Positions 4,680-12,344 of a stretch of 16,326 nucleotides of DNA are shown here, piece by piece. The stretch covers positions 1-16,326 of the forward strand of contig CAIMDX010000061.1 of assembly GCA_903839905.1 (NCBI GenBank), read 5' to 3'. The position numbers and the translations under genes are program-made. Source of the stretch: an uncultured bacterium. Lineage in GTDB: Bacteria; Patescibacteriota; Minisyncoccia; Minisyncoccales; JAQTVQ01. Every line of letters begins with the position of its first letter. The first letter of the stretch is position 1. The notes under the pieces are model-generated. The model had not been told where the DNA came from. It did not search any database and saw nothing but the letters and a program-made list of their open reading frames with translations.

Positions 4680-5462
4680 TTATTCTTCTGAGTCGTTATC
4701 GCCTAGATCTATGTCGCCCATATCGGTCAAAACTTTTGTTCCTTCTTTGGTGACGGCTATAGTGTGCTCAAAATGGGCTGCCAAAGATCCGTCTTCAGTT
4801 TCGTAAGTTTGGCCATTTTTAGAAAGCTTTATTTCTCCGCTACCCACAACAACCATCGGCTCCAAACAAAAAACCATCCCTTCTGTTATGTTTGCTCCCC
4901 GCCCGCGCTTGCCGTAATTCAAGATCTCCGGATCTTCGTGCAGGTTTTTGCCTATGCCGTGGCCGGCAAGATCGCGCGCCACATTAAATCCTTGGCCCTC
5001 TACATATCTTTGAATGGTATTGGAGATATCGCCAAAAGTATTGCCGACCCTGGACAGCTTAATCCCTCTTTTCAAGGATTTTTTCGCCACCTTTATCAGG
5101 CGTTGGATATCAAAGCCCGCTTCTCCCACCGGCACAGTGACAGCCATATCAGAATGAAAACCATTGTAGTAAAGACCTAAGTCTAAACTCAAAATATCTC
5201 CTGCTTTTAATTTGCGGACGGAAGGGACGCCATGGACAATCTCTTCGTTTATTGAAATGCAAGAACAAGCCGGAAATCCGTTCTGCCCTTTGAAAGAACA
5301 CTTGGCTCCATATTTAAAAATCAGGCTCTCTGCGAGCCTGTCAATATCGTTTGTGGTAATGCCTGGCTTAACTTCTTTCAGCGACTGCTTCATTATGGCT
5401 GCCAGAATCTTGCCTCCTTCAGTCATTATCTTTATTTCTTCGGGAGATTTTAGATGAATCAT
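4680..5462 (-). CDS. map: Methionine aminopeptidase, type I
   Basis: This cytosolic dinuclear-metal enzyme removes N-terminal Met from new proteins. The 260-residue length matches bacterial type I. All metal ligands are visible: D94 in LSLDLG, D105 in GFHSDMAV, H168 in LAGHGIGKNLHE, E201 in CLEPMV and E232 in FEHTIAV. H77 (VHGVP) is the usual second-sphere histidine. The numbering runs three behind the E. coli enzyme. It ends with an acidic tail (DIDLGDNDSEE). It overlaps adk by ATGA and is the last gene of the ribosomal operon, as shown by a terminator about 65 nt downstream; infA, rpmJ and rpsM, which often follow map, are not here. Confidence 0.97.
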   Translation of the reverse strand: MIHLKSPEEIKIMTEGGKILAAIMKQSLKEVKPGITTNDIDRLAESLIFKYGAKCSFKGQNGFPACSCISINEEIVHGVPSVRKLKAGDILSLDLGLYYNGFHSDMAVTVPVGEAGFDIQRLIKVAKKSLKRGIKLSRVGNTFGDISNTIQRYVEGQGFNVARDLAGHGIGKNLHEDPEILNYGKRGRGANITEGMVFCLEPMVVVGSGEIKLSKNGQTYETEDGSLAAHFEHTIAVTKEGTKVLTDMGDIDLGDNDSEE

Positions 5463-6121
5463 TCTATGTTTTTTAAAATATCTTGAAAAACCGCTTTAAT
5501 GGATTGTTCGCCATTTATTTTAATCAGTTTTTTTTGTTCTATGTAAAAATCAACAATGGGCTGCATTTCTATGTCGTAAGTGGCCAGTCTTTTTTTGACT
5601 GCTTCCGGCTTGTCATCCATGCGCGCGATCAATTGTCCGCCGCATTGGTCGCAAACCTTGATATCCTTGTATTGCTCTTCAAAAGGCGTCAAGCGGCCGC
5701 ATTTGAGGCACTGGCGGCGCTTAGCCAGGCGATTAAAAGAAAGCTCGCCGGAAATATCTACCAAAAAAACCCGGTCAATTTGCCATTGATACCAATCCAG
5801 GGCTTCATCTAAAAGCCTGGCCTCTGAAAGAGTTCTCGGGCTACCGTCCAAAACAAATCCTTTAAGGCTGGGTTCCTGCTTAAAATTTTCCATTTTATCA
5901 GCCCAGAGTTTTGAGGCGATAAAACTGGGAACTAATTGGCCTTTAGCCATTGTTTCCCTAAGCTTGCTGCCGGTATAATCGTTTATTTGCTGGCGCTCTC
6001 TCAAAACCTGGCCTGAACCAAAGTAGGCCAGCCCGAATTTTTCAACGATCAATTTGGCTTGTGTGCCCTTGCCCGATCCCGGACGGCCCAACAAGCAAAT
6101 CACTAATTCGTCTTTCCCCAT
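5459..6121 (-). CDS. adk: Adenylate kinase family, zinc-LID type
   Basis: This 220-residue nucleoside monophosphate kinase would convert AMP and ATP to two ADP. Visible are the P-loop GRPGSGKGT (residues 12-20), the DGSPRT segment (92-97) and a LID domain with four cysteines C138, C141, C157, C160 that should bind zinc, followed by the ARMDDKPEAVKKRL helix. The NMP-binding segment is divergent: where the family reads STGD(M/L)LR, this protein has GSGQVLR at 35-41, so the usual Thr and Asp are absent. That raises some doubt about AMP as the preferred acceptor. The secY-adk-map order is the standard one. It starts 22 nt after secY and overlaps map by ATGA. Confidence 0.9.
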   Translation of the reverse strand: MGKDELVICLLGRPGSGKGTQAKLIVEKFGLAYFGSGQVLRERQQINDYTGSKLRETMAKGQLVPSFIASKLWADKMENFKQEPSLKGFVLDGSPRTLSEARLLDEALDWYQWQIDRVFLVDISGELSFNRLAKRRQCLKCGRLTPFEEQYKDIKVCDQCGGQLIARMDDKPEAVKKRLATYDIEMQPIVDFYIEQKKLIKINGEQSIKAVFQDILKNIE

Positions 6122-6143
6122 TTTTTTTAGGAAGAGTTAAAGA

Positions 6144-7424
6144 TTAAAAATTTTCGTAATCGCGCATTTCTATTTGCGCTTTAATCTGGCGGGTAGTTTC
6201 TAAGACCACGCTCACAATAATCAAAACAGCAGTTCCTCCGATCAAAAATTTGAAATTCGTGATCCCGGTAATTGCCTGGACTATTGAAGGCATCACGGCG
6301 ATAAGCCCTAAAGAAAAAGCCCCTAAAACCAACACCCTATTTAAAATATAGCTCAAATAGCTTGAAGTAGAAGTTCCCGGCCTGATCCCCGGGATAAACC
6401 CTCCCATTTTTTGCAAATTGGTGGAAATCGCCTTGGGGTCAAAAGTGACGGCAGTATAGAAAAAAGTAAAGATAAAAACCAGTAGGAAGGTAATTATACC
6501 GTAGATTAAACCGTTTTGTAAAAATCCGGCGATGGAGCTGGAGGCGCTCCCGATCGGACCGCCGACATTCTTCAAAAGAGACGCTATCATTGTAGGCAAG
6601 ATCAAAATAGAAAGCGCAAAAATAATCGGTATAACTCCGGCTGGATTGATGTTTAATGGCAAATAAGTAGAAACTCCTCCAAACATTTTTTGGCCGCGGA
6701 CCCTTTTAGCGTAAGAAACCGGTATATTGCGGCGGCCTTCAGTCAGGATAATAACGGCGCTGATAATGGCGATTGAAGCGACAAAGAACAGGATGTAAGA
6801 AAAAATCTCTGATGGCTGAAAAGTATTGATTGCCTGACCAACATTTCTTGGAAAATCAGCGACGATTCCGGCAAAGATCAAAAGAGACACTCCGTTGCCA
6901 ATGCCTTTTTCCGAAAGAAGCTCTCCCAGCCACATCAAGATCATTGATCCGGCCGTAATGCTTAAAACCGAAACCAGCAAGATCTGCCAATTAAGAACGG
7001 TAATCAAACCTTGGCTCTTGAATAAGATTATCATTGAGTATCCTTGCAAAGCGGCCAAAGGTATAGCGGCGATACGACAATACTGATTGAATTTTTGCCT
7101 GCCCTGCTCGCCATCTTCTTTATAAAGCCTCTCCAATTGAGGAAAAATCAAAGTCATGATTTGAAAGATAATGACAGCGGTAATGTAAGGGCCAAGGCCA
7201 AGCATCACAACGGACAGATTGTCCAAAGCTCCGCCGGTGAACATATTCAAAAGACCCAGAGCCTGGTTATTGTCAAAAAACCGCGAAACCGCTGCTAAAT
7301 CAACTCCAGGTATCGGCAAATTGGCCATCAATCTGAAAACAGCAAAAACCCCAAGAACGAATAAAATTTTGTTCCTTAAATCTTTGATTCTGAAAATTTG
7401 AATGGCTTTGTTAATCCCTGGCAT
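6144..7424 (-). CDS. secY: Protein translocase subunit SecY
   Basis: This is the central channel of the Sec translocon in the cytoplasmic membrane. It has 426 residues, the usual length, with about ten hydrophobic segments. Recognisable blocks are the N-terminal amphipathic helix and NLPIPGVDL, the plug-side FTGGALDNLSVVMLGLGPYI region, and GEGGQ-like GEQGRQKFNQY in the first large cytosolic loop. Further on are the YAKRVRGQKMFGGVSTYLPL loop, NPAGVIPIIFA, and the C5 loop GFIPGIRPGTSTSSYL with the ribosome/SecA-contacting Arg. It lies after rplO as in most bacteria, with an AT-rich 31-nt spacer and no Shine-Dalgarno. Confidence 0.98.
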   Translation of the reverse strand: MPGINKAIQIFRIKDLRNKILFVLGVFAVFRLMANLPIPGVDLAAVSRFFDNNQALGLLNMFTGGALDNLSVVMLGLGPYITAVIIFQIMTLIFPQLERLYKEDGEQGRQKFNQYCRIAAIPLAALQGYSMIILFKSQGLITVLNWQILLVSVLSITAGSMILMWLGELLSEKGIGNGVSLLIFAGIVADFPRNVGQAINTFQPSEIFSYILFFVASIAIISAVIILTEGRRNIPVSYAKRVRGQKMFGGVSTYLPLNINPAGVIPIIFALSILILPTMIASLLKNVGGPIGSASSSIAGFLQNGLIYGIITFLLVFIFTFFYTAVTFDPKAISTNLQKMGGFIPGIRPGTSTSSYLSYILNRVLVLGAFSLGLIAVMPSIVQAITGITNFKFLIGGTAVLIIVSVVLETTRQIKAQIEMRDYENF

Positions 7425-7455
7425 TTCTTTAAGAACAAATTACTAAACAAATAAA

Positions 7456-8118
7456 TTATTTCTTGCTTTTAGGCTTGCTTCCTGTTGTTTTCCTGGCAAC
7501 GGCTTTTTCCACTCTTTCCGCTTTTTCCGTTTTTTTCGCGTCTTTGGCTTTGGTGTCTTTAGCGGCCGAAGCTTTTTCTTTAGCTTGGGCTTTAGCCTGG
7601 ACCTGGGCTTTCTTTTCGCTTCTTTTAACGAATTCTTTCTCTTTGGCCTGGGCTTTAACATCTTTCTTTTTTTGGTTATCAGAAATAATAACCTGCCCTC
7701 CGGCTTTTTCAATAAGATCTTTGGCTCCCTTGGAAACAAGGCAATTTTCAATTACTAAAGCTTTATCAATCTCGGCTTTTCCCAATATTTTTACTTGAGG
7801 AATTCTGTTATCTGTTCTGGAAATAAGGCCTTTTTCAAATAATTTTTCCGGATTGATAATCTCTTTTTGATCAAAATTCTTAGCTAAAATGGCTAGCTGT
7901 AAAATTACAATATTCTCCTCTCTTCCAGTGCCAAAACGATAACCTCTTAGCTTAGGATATCTTTTAATAAATTCTCTGATGGCTGGCTGAAATTTGCGGC
8001 CGCCTCTGGAGCTTTGGCCTTTCTGGCCGTGGCCGCAATAAGTACCGCGTTTTCCTCCGCGGCCTACTCTTTTATGTTCTTTTGCTTTATGGATTGGTTG
8101 AAGTTGATGTATCTGCAT
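7456..8118 (-). CDS. rplO: 50S ribosomal protein L15 with long C-terminal tail
   Basis: This large-subunit protein has a core of about 150 residues, containing the N-terminal glycine/arginine-rich GRGGKRGTYCGHGQKG segment that threads into 23S rRNA and the C-terminal KILGKAEIDKAL and GGQVII parts. The GRGGKRGTY form is the one I associate with CPR. At 220 residues it is about 70 longer than usual; residues about 150-220 are an almost pure Lys/Ala/Glu tail that should be disordered or helical and strongly basic. The tail reads open in other frames because of its repetitive codons. It directly follows rpsE with 26 nt, leaving no place for rpmD (L30). Confidence 0.96.
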   Translation of the reverse strand: MQIHQLQPIHKAKEHKRVGRGGKRGTYCGHGQKGQSSRGGRKFQPAIREFIKRYPKLRGYRFGTGREENIVILQLAILAKNFDQKEIINPEKLFEKGLISRTDNRIPQVKILGKAEIDKALVIENCLVSKGAKDLIEKAGGQVIISDNQKKKDVKAQAKEKEFVKRSEKKAQVQAKAQAKEKASAAKDTKAKDAKKTEKAERVEKAVARKTTGSKPKSKK

Positions 8119-8144
8119 TTTCCAAAAATTTAAGATTATAAAAT

Positions 8145-8717
8145 TTATTCTTCCGATTCTAAAACAGGTTCCGCGCTCACTTTTTCCAAATTAACCGTTT
8201 GTTTGCGCGTCTTCAACATCTTAAAAGCTTCAATGGTGGCCATGGCATTGTTTAATTTATTGGAAGTTTTGCCGATAACTTTTGAAGAAACATCCTGAAT
8301 CCCCGCTAAAGTGCAAAGGATACGGACAGTTCCTCCTGCGACCAAACCCTTTCCTTTAGTTTGAGGCTTTAATAAAACCTTAGCCGCCCCGTATTTAGCT
8401 ATCACCTCATGAGGTATTGTGCCATTAATGATAGGCACTATCATAATATTCTTTTTGGCCAGCTTAGTCGCCTTTTCAATGGACTGCGGCACATCCAAAC
8501 CCTTGGAAACTCCAACGCCGATCTTTCCCATTCTATTTCCCACAACGACAACAGATCTGAACCTCATCTGTTTTCCTCCGGCAGAAACTCTGGTCACGCG
8601 GCTCAAATCCAAAAGCTTAGAATCAAATTCGTCTTTCGGCTTGTCCGGGCGGAAATCTCTTCTTCTGTTATTGCTGCTCGGAAAATTTTTAGTTTTTACG
8701 GGATTTTCGGTCGTCAT
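8145..8717 (-). CDS. rpsE: 30S ribosomal protein S5
   Basis: This 190-residue protein acts in decoding accuracy and in the mRNA entry channel of the small subunit. The N-terminal double-stranded-RNA-binding fold is seen in LLDLSRVTRVSAGGKQMRF and GNRMGKIGVGVSKG. The C-terminal domain holds KVLLKPQTKGKGLVAGG, GIQDVSSKVIG and NAMATIEAF. A polar 33-residue N-terminal extension, rich in Asn, Arg and Lys, precedes the core, and a short acidic tail ends it. The 68-nt spacer from rplR contains an imperfect hairpin at 8752-8780. Confidence 0.97.
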   Translation of the reverse strand: MTTENPVKTKNFPSSNNRRRDFRPDKPKDEFDSKLLDLSRVTRVSAGGKQMRFRSVVVVGNRMGKIGVGVSKGLDVPQSIEKATKLAKKNIMIVPIINGTIPHEVIAKYGAAKVLLKPQTKGKGLVAGGTVRILCTLAGIQDVSSKVIGKTSNKLNNAMATIEAFKMLKTRKQTVNLEKVSAEPVLESEE

Positions 8718-8751
8718 TTGTTTCGTATTATTTTTTATTGCTTATCCAGAC

Positions 8752-8780
8752 GATGCCTCTAACGCTGTGCATCGGGGCAT
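8752..8780 (-). repeat. Imperfect hairpin in the rplR-rpsE spacer
   Basis: GATGC (8752-8756) can pair with GCATC (8769-8773), or ATGCCTC (8753-8759) with GGGGCAT (8774-8780) with one mismatch on the minus strand. The two folds exclude each other. It sits about 35 nt upstream of the rpsE start and is more GC-rich than its surroundings. Confidence 0.4.
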
Positions 8781-8785
8781 ATCTA

Positions 8786-9151
8786 TTAAAATTTAAGCCC
8801 GCCGTCTCTCGCTCCTTGGGCTAAAGCTTTGACCCGGCCATGATAATCATAACCGCTTTTATCAAAAATCACCTTTGACAATTTTAATTCTTTAATCGCT
8901 TTCTCGGCAATAGCTTTCCCGACTTCGTAGGCGATGGCTGCTTTATTGGACATTTCTTTATTCTCAACCGCCTTTTTCATCCCTGAATCGTTGACTGCAA
9001 TCAAGGTAACTCCTTTCTGATCATTGATAAGCTGGGCATAAACATGGTTGGAAGATCTAAAAACTGAAAGCCTCGGGGTCTCTGCCGTCCCTTTAATCTT
9101 GGATCTGCCTCTTTTATGGCGCCTGATTCTTTTTTCTTGTGTGAACAACAT
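8786..9151 (-). CDS. rplR: 50S ribosomal protein L18
   Basis: This 121-residue 5S rRNA-binding protein has a basic N-terminus (KRIRRHKRGRSKIKGT) followed by PRLSVFRSSNHVYAQLINDQ, the VGKAIAEKA helix and the family-typical end FDKSGYDYHGRVKALAQGAR. Length and motifs are standard. It lies between rplF (31-nt gap) and rpsE. The leader before the ATG is AT-rich with no Shine-Dalgarno. Confidence 0.98.
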   Translation of the reverse strand: MLFTQEKRIRRHKRGRSKIKGTAETPRLSVFRSSNHVYAQLINDQKGVTLIAVNDSGMKKAVENKEMSNKAAIAYEVGKAIAEKAIKELKLSKVIFDKSGYDYHGRVKALAQGARDGGLKF

Positions 9152-9182
9152 AATAATGATTTAAAAATTAATGGATCTAGAA

Positions 9183-9734
9183 TTATCCTGCTCCTCCGGC
9201 AGTGGCTGCTTTCTTTCCAAGCTTTCTTCTGATAACTTCTCCTTGATATCTGATCCCTTTGCCTTTATATGGCTCTGGGGGCTTGACCCTTCTAATCACT
9301 GCGGCAGTTTGGCCAACCAATTCTTTATCAATCCCGGAAACAACAATAACATTTTTTTCCATGGAATATTTTATTCCTTCAGGAGCCGGCACCTTAACAT
9401 CGTGGCTAAAGCCTACTTCTAAAACCAAATCGTTTCCTTGAATATTGGATCTGAAACCAACTCCTTCCATTTCCAGTTTTTTCTCAAATCCTTTAGTAAC
9501 CCCATCCACCATATTGGAAATAATCATTCTTACCAATCCCCATAAGGCTTTATTCCTTTTGTTGATAGATTTCGGAGAAACAACAACTTCTTTTTCTTTT
9601 AGCTCAACCAAAATTCCAGCCGGAATCTCTTTGGAGATGAATCCTTTCGGTCCTTTGGCAGAAATCTTTCCATCTTCTATCTTAACTTCCACTCCTGCCG
9701 GTATTTGAATTGGTTTTTTACCTACGCGAGACAT
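9183..9734 (-). CDS. rplF: 50S ribosomal protein L6
   Basis: This protein has 183 residues with the duplicated L6 fold; it binds 23S rRNA near the sarcin-ricin loop and the factor-binding site. Motifs are the N-terminal MSRVGKKPIQIPAGV, the GVTKGFEKKLEMEGVGFR link and the C-terminal signature RRVKPPEPYKGKGIRY. The start is set at ATG 9734 (MSRVGKKP). An in-frame ATG 60 nt upstream would overlap the end of rpsH and add a sequence foreign to the family, so it is rejected. The C-terminus ends KKAATAGGAG. Confidence 0.97.
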   Translation of the reverse strand: MSRVGKKPIQIPAGVEVKIEDGKISAKGPKGFISKEIPAGILVELKEKEVVVSPKSINKRNKALWGLVRMIISNMVDGVTKGFEKKLEMEGVGFRSNIQGNDLVLEVGFSHDVKVPAPEGIKYSMEKNVIVVSGIDKELVGQTAAVIRRVKPPEPYKGKGIRYQGEVIRRKLGKKAATAGGAG

Positions 9735-9762
9735 AATTTTAAGAAAATAATTACTTGTTTTA

Positions 9763-10155
9763 TTACCAAACCTTAGCGATGAATTCGCCTCCAATCTTCT
9801 GTTTATGGGCTTCTTTATTTGTCATTAATCCCTTGGAAGTTGAAATGATGGAAATTCCGTATCCAGATCTCACTGGTTTCAACTCTGCGTATTGGACATA
9901 AACTCTTCTACCCGGTTTTGAAACTCTTTTAATGCTGGAAAGAGCTGAAGAGCCGTCCTCGTTATACTTCAAATCTATTAAAATCTTTTTCTTCGGATCT
10001 TTGCCTTTCTTTTTAGCATCCAAAATAAAACCTTCTTTTTTTAGAATTTCAAGTATTTGAAATTTCAAGTTGGAAAAAGGAGAAAGAGACACCTGTTTCT
10101 TGGCGACAACTTGAGAATTCATTATTGTACTGAACATATCAGCGATTGGATCCAT
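9763..10155 (-). CDS. rpsH: 30S ribosomal protein S8
   Basis: This 130-residue small-subunit protein binds the central domain of 16S rRNA. It begins MDPIADMFSTIMNSQVV and contains FSNLKFQILEILKKEGFI. It ends with the S8 signature: SGYGISIISTSKGLMTNKEA followed by GGEFIAKVW. Length is as usual. In E. coli S8 represses the spc operon by binding the rplE leader; the comparable site was not recognised here. A 63-nt spacer to rpsN holds a weak GCGTT/AACGC stem. Confidence 0.98.
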   Translation of the reverse strand: MDPIADMFSTIMNSQVVAKKQVSLSPFSNLKFQILEILKKEGFILDAKKKGKDPKKKILIDLKYNEDGSSALSSIKRVSKPGRRVYVQYAELKPVRSGYGISIISTSKGLMTNKEAHKQKIGGEFIAKVW

Positions 10156-10218
10156 AGATTTTCTTTTATTTGTTGGTCTTAAGCGTTGAATAAAATTTAA
10201 CGCCCAGTAACCTGATTA

Positions 10219-10404
10219 TTACCATGAAGATTTTTTAATTCCCGGGATTTCTCCCTTGGTGGCCATTTCCCTGAAGCAAATACGGCACAATCCAAACTTT
10301 CTCATATAGCCATGGCGGCGGCCGCAACGGAAACAACGATGTTCTATCCTGCTGGAATACTTTGGCGTTTTATTAGCTTTTGCGATTTCTGATGTTCTTG
10401 CCAT
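10219..10404 (-). CDS. rpsN: 30S ribosomal protein S14, zinc (type Z) form
   Basis: This is the short S14 of 61 residues with an intact zinc ribbon, C24-x2-C27 and C40-x2-C43 (CFRCGRRHGYMRKFGLCRIC). It helps assemble the 3' major domain (head) of the 30S subunit. The short zinc form is usual in Gram-positive and CPR bacteria; a zinc-free paralogue is not in the window. It begins only 5 nt after the rplE stop, so the two are probably translated together. Confidence 0.98.
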   Translation of the reverse strand: MARTSEIAKANKTPKYSSRIEHRCFRCGRRHGYMRKFGLCRICFREMATKGEIPGIKKSSW

Positions 10405-10409
10405 AAATA

Positions 10410-10979
10410 TTATTGTTGTTTCTTAAACGGAAAGCCAAGCAAAGTGAATAAGGCTAAGCCTTTTTCCCTGCTTTTAGCGTTCGTTCCCACAGTTACTTCT
10501 AAGCTTAATATCATCGGCGATTTTTCCGGAGATATCTCTGGAAAAGAGATGTGCTCTTTAATGCCGATATTCAAATTGCCGCTACTATCAACGGCGCTCT
10601 CGGAAATTCCTTGAAAATCCCTGGAACGGGGCAATGCTACATTAATCAATTTTCCTAGAAAATCATAAAGCCTTGCGCCCCTTAAAGTAACTTTTGCTCC
10701 AAGGATCATTCCTTCTCTTGTTTTAAAAGCGGCAATGGATTTTTTGGCTTTTGTGGCAAAAGGCTTTTGGCCTGAAATTTGAGTAAGATTTTCAACAACA
10801 TAGTCAACAAGCTTTCTCTGCTCGTCTTTGGTGCTCTTTGATACCAGCATTCTTCCAAATCCAATATTAATCACGGCCTTGGTGATCTTCGGCAAAGCCA
10901 TCACATTTTTTATTCCAAGCTTTTCTTTAAGGGCTGGAATTGCTTCCTTTTGATATTTTTCTTTGATGATTGAAGCCAT
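10410..10979 (-). CDS. rplE: 50S ribosomal protein L5
   Basis: This 189-residue 5S rRNA-binding protein of the central protuberance is slightly longer than the E. coli form (179). Visible are the N-terminal helix, VMALPKITKAVINIGFGR, the SGQKPFATKAKKSIAAFKTREG loop and VTLRGARLYDFLGKLINVALPRSRDFQG. The end is EISPEKSPMILSLEVTVGTNAKS with the final LLGFPFKK. The leader contains a GAGAGAGAAAG purine stretch 4 nt before ATG, one of the few Shine-Dalgarno-like sequences in the operon. Confidence 0.98.
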   Translation of the reverse strand: MASIIKEKYQKEAIPALKEKLGIKNVMALPKITKAVINIGFGRMLVSKSTKDEQRKLVDYVVENLTQISGQKPFATKAKKSIAAFKTREGMILGAKVTLRGARLYDFLGKLINVALPRSRDFQGISESAVDSSGNLNIGIKEHISFPEISPEKSPMILSLEVTVGTNAKSREKGLALFTLLGFPFKKQQ

Positions 10980-11025
10980 TTTCTTTCTCTCTCTGTTAAT
11001 AATTTGCAGAAAAATTATAATTTAA

Positions 11026-11331
11026 TTAAATTTCTTGTCCGCACTTTTTACAGATGCGGGTTTTTTTCTCAGCGCCAGCGGCATATCCCGCTTTTGAAGC
11101 GGCATTGCACTTCGGGCAGATCAATTTTACTTTGGAAACGGAAATCGGTTTGGCGATCTGGACTATTTGGCCTTTCTCTCCATTGCGTTTTGGTTTGACA
11201 TGCTTCTTTATAATATTCACTCCTTCAATCAAAACTTTGTTCTCTGCTGGAAGAACTTTTACAACCTTTCCTTTCTTCAAGCGGTCGTCTCCGGATATTA
11301 CTAAAACCAAATCGCTTTTTCTTATCTTCAT
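11026..11331 (-). CDS. rplX: 50S ribosomal protein L24 with C-terminal zinc ribbon
   Basis: This 101-residue assembly-initiating protein sits at the exit of the peptide tunnel. Residues about 2-30 form the KOW motif (KIRKSDLVLVISGDDRLKKG), and HVKPKR and the GQIVQIAKPISVSKV stretch follow. The C-terminus carries two cysteine pairs, C72-x2-C75 and C94-x2-C97, which suggests a bound zinc; many bacterial L24 proteins have a similar tail. The 71-nt leader contains a GC-rich palindromic element at 11345-11374, unlike its AT-rich surroundings. Confidence 0.97.
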   Translation of the reverse strand: MKIRKSDLVLVISGDDRLKKGKVVKVLPAENKVLIEGVNIIKKHVKPKRNGEKGQIVQIAKPISVSKVKLICPKCNAASKAGYAAGAEKKTRICKKCGQEI

Positions 11332-11344
11332 AAAATTTCTCTTA

Positions 11345-11374
11345 CCTCGCCGAAGCTCGGAGAGCGGAGGCGGG
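11345..11374. repeat. GC-rich palindromic islet in the rplX leader
   Basis: In the rplN-rplX spacer a 30-bp stretch with about 73 percent GC interrupts AT-rich DNA. On the minus strand CCTCCGC and GCGAGG pair with one bulge, and an inner CGA-GCT-TCG turn lies in the loop. It ends 13 nt before the rplX ATG. It looks like one copy of a dispersed repeat; I recall similar sequence from CPR genomes but could not check. Confidence 0.5.
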
Positions 11375-11402
11375 TTTCTTATTATCTGAATAATCCACTA
11401 TT

Positions 11403-11774
11403 TTACAAAACTTCCGGGGCCATGGTTGCAATCTTTTCAAAACCTCTTTCTTTCAACTCGCGGGATACCGGGCCTAAAATTCTCGTTCCTTTCGGTTCCT
11501 TGGTTGTACCTTCCAAAACTACCGCCGCATTATCGTCAAATCTGATATAAGATCCGTCCTTTCTGCGAAGAGCCTGTTTCTGGCGGACAATCACGGCACG
11601 AATGACTTGATGGGTTTTTACCAGCTTTCTTGGTTCCGCAACAATAACAACCGCAACAATGATGTCGCCTGTCCTGGAATATCTTCTGCCAGTTCCGCCC
11701 AAAGCCTGGATACATTGTATTTTTTTGGCTCCGCTGTTGTCAGCGACATTTAACATTGACCTAAGCTGTATCAT
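11403..11774 (-). CDS. rplN: 50S ribosomal protein L14
   Basis: This 123-residue protein of the subunit interface contacts 16S rRNA and L19. It has the family-typical start MIQLRSMLNVADNSGAKKI, then GDIIVAVV, the VIVRQKQALRRKDGSYIRFDDNAAVV segment and the end GTRILGPVSRELKERGFEKI. Length is exactly as usual. It is the first gene of the classical spc group; no promoter is evident in the 55-nt AT-rich gap after rpsQ, so S10 and spc seem to be one transcript. Confidence 0.98.
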   Translation of the reverse strand: MIQLRSMLNVADNSGAKKIQCIQALGGTGRRYSRTGDIIVAVVIVAEPRKLVKTHQVIRAVIVRQKQALRRKDGSYIRFDDNAAVVLEGTTKEPKGTRILGPVSRELKERGFEKIATMAPEVL

Positions 11775-11829
11775 AAAAAATATTTTTCAATTTTTCCCTC
11801 AAAACGGAATAATTTTTAATTTTGGATTT

Positions 11830-12072
11830 TTAATTTTTTGATATTTCTTCTACTACTTGCCACCTTTTGTCTTTGCTAATCGGCTGGCATTCTTCAATAG
11901 TGACAATGTCTCCAATTTGATATTTGCCTTCTTCGGTATGGGCTTTATAATTCTTGTGCATCTTAAATTGCTTCTTATAAAGCGAATTTTCTTTCACGCT
12001 TTCCACCTCAACCACAACGGTCTTTTGCATCTTATTGGAAACGATTTTACCTTTTAATTGTCGTTTTGGCAT
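11830..12072 (-). CDS. rpsQ: 30S ribosomal protein S17
   Basis: This 80-residue OB-fold protein binds the 5' domain of 16S rRNA. Signatures are LKGKIVSNKMQKTVVVEV near the N-terminus, KMHKNYKAHTEEGKYQIGDIV in the middle and IEECQPISKDKRWQVVE at the end. It begins 11 nt after the rpmC stop. The last gene of the S10 group in its usual order. Confidence 0.97.
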   Translation of the reverse strand: MPKRQLKGKIVSNKMQKTVVVEVESVKENSLYKKQFKMHKNYKAHTEEGKYQIGDIVTIEECQPISKDKRWQVVEEISKN

Positions 12073-12083
12073 ATTAATGAAAT

Positions 12084-12281
12084 TTATTTTTTTGAATCTT
12101 TCTCCTGATTTAATAAAGTGAATATTCTGGCGATATCTTTTTTGGATTCTTTTAAGCTTTTGGCGCTTTTAATCTTTCCAGAAGTTATCTGCATCCTTAG
12201 CTCTTGGACTTCTCTTTTCTTTTCATCTAAAAGCTTTGACAGCTCTTCTTTTGTTTTTTGGCTAAGTTCAGTTATATCCAT
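12084..12281 (-). CDS. rpmC: 50S ribosomal protein L29
   Basis: This 65-residue helical-hairpin protein at the tunnel exit near L23 is a docking site for SRP and trigger factor. It begins MDITELSQKTKEELSKLL, followed by EKKREVQELRMQITSGKIKSA and the KKDIARIFTLLNQE helix. Length is as usual. It is separated from rplP by 115 nt, the longest gap in the operon, which holds a CCTGCC/GGCAGG palindrome. Confidence 0.96.
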   Translation of the reverse strand: MDITELSQKTKEELSKLLDEKKREVQELRMQITSGKIKSAKSLKESKKDIARIFTLLNQEKDSKK

Positions 12282-12344
12282 TGCAATTGACTTATTTATA
12301 TTACTCGTTTTTCAAAATTTGTCCACCCCTTACTCGCGAATTTT

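Noticed and set aside
7443..7751. 102-residue basic frame inside rplO
   Set aside because: It is a shadow of the Lys/Ala-rich L15 tail in another frame; repetitive AAG/GCT codons keep it open.
9735..9794. Longer start for rplF
   Set aside because: The added 20 residues overlap the 3' end of rpsH and do not resemble L6, whereas MSRVGKKP is the family start.
10156..10218. S8 autoregulatory site in the rpsN-rpsH spacer (GCGTT/AACGC stem)
   Set aside because: The stem is only 5 bp with an 11-nt AT loop and shows none of the helix-21-like features expected for S8 binding.
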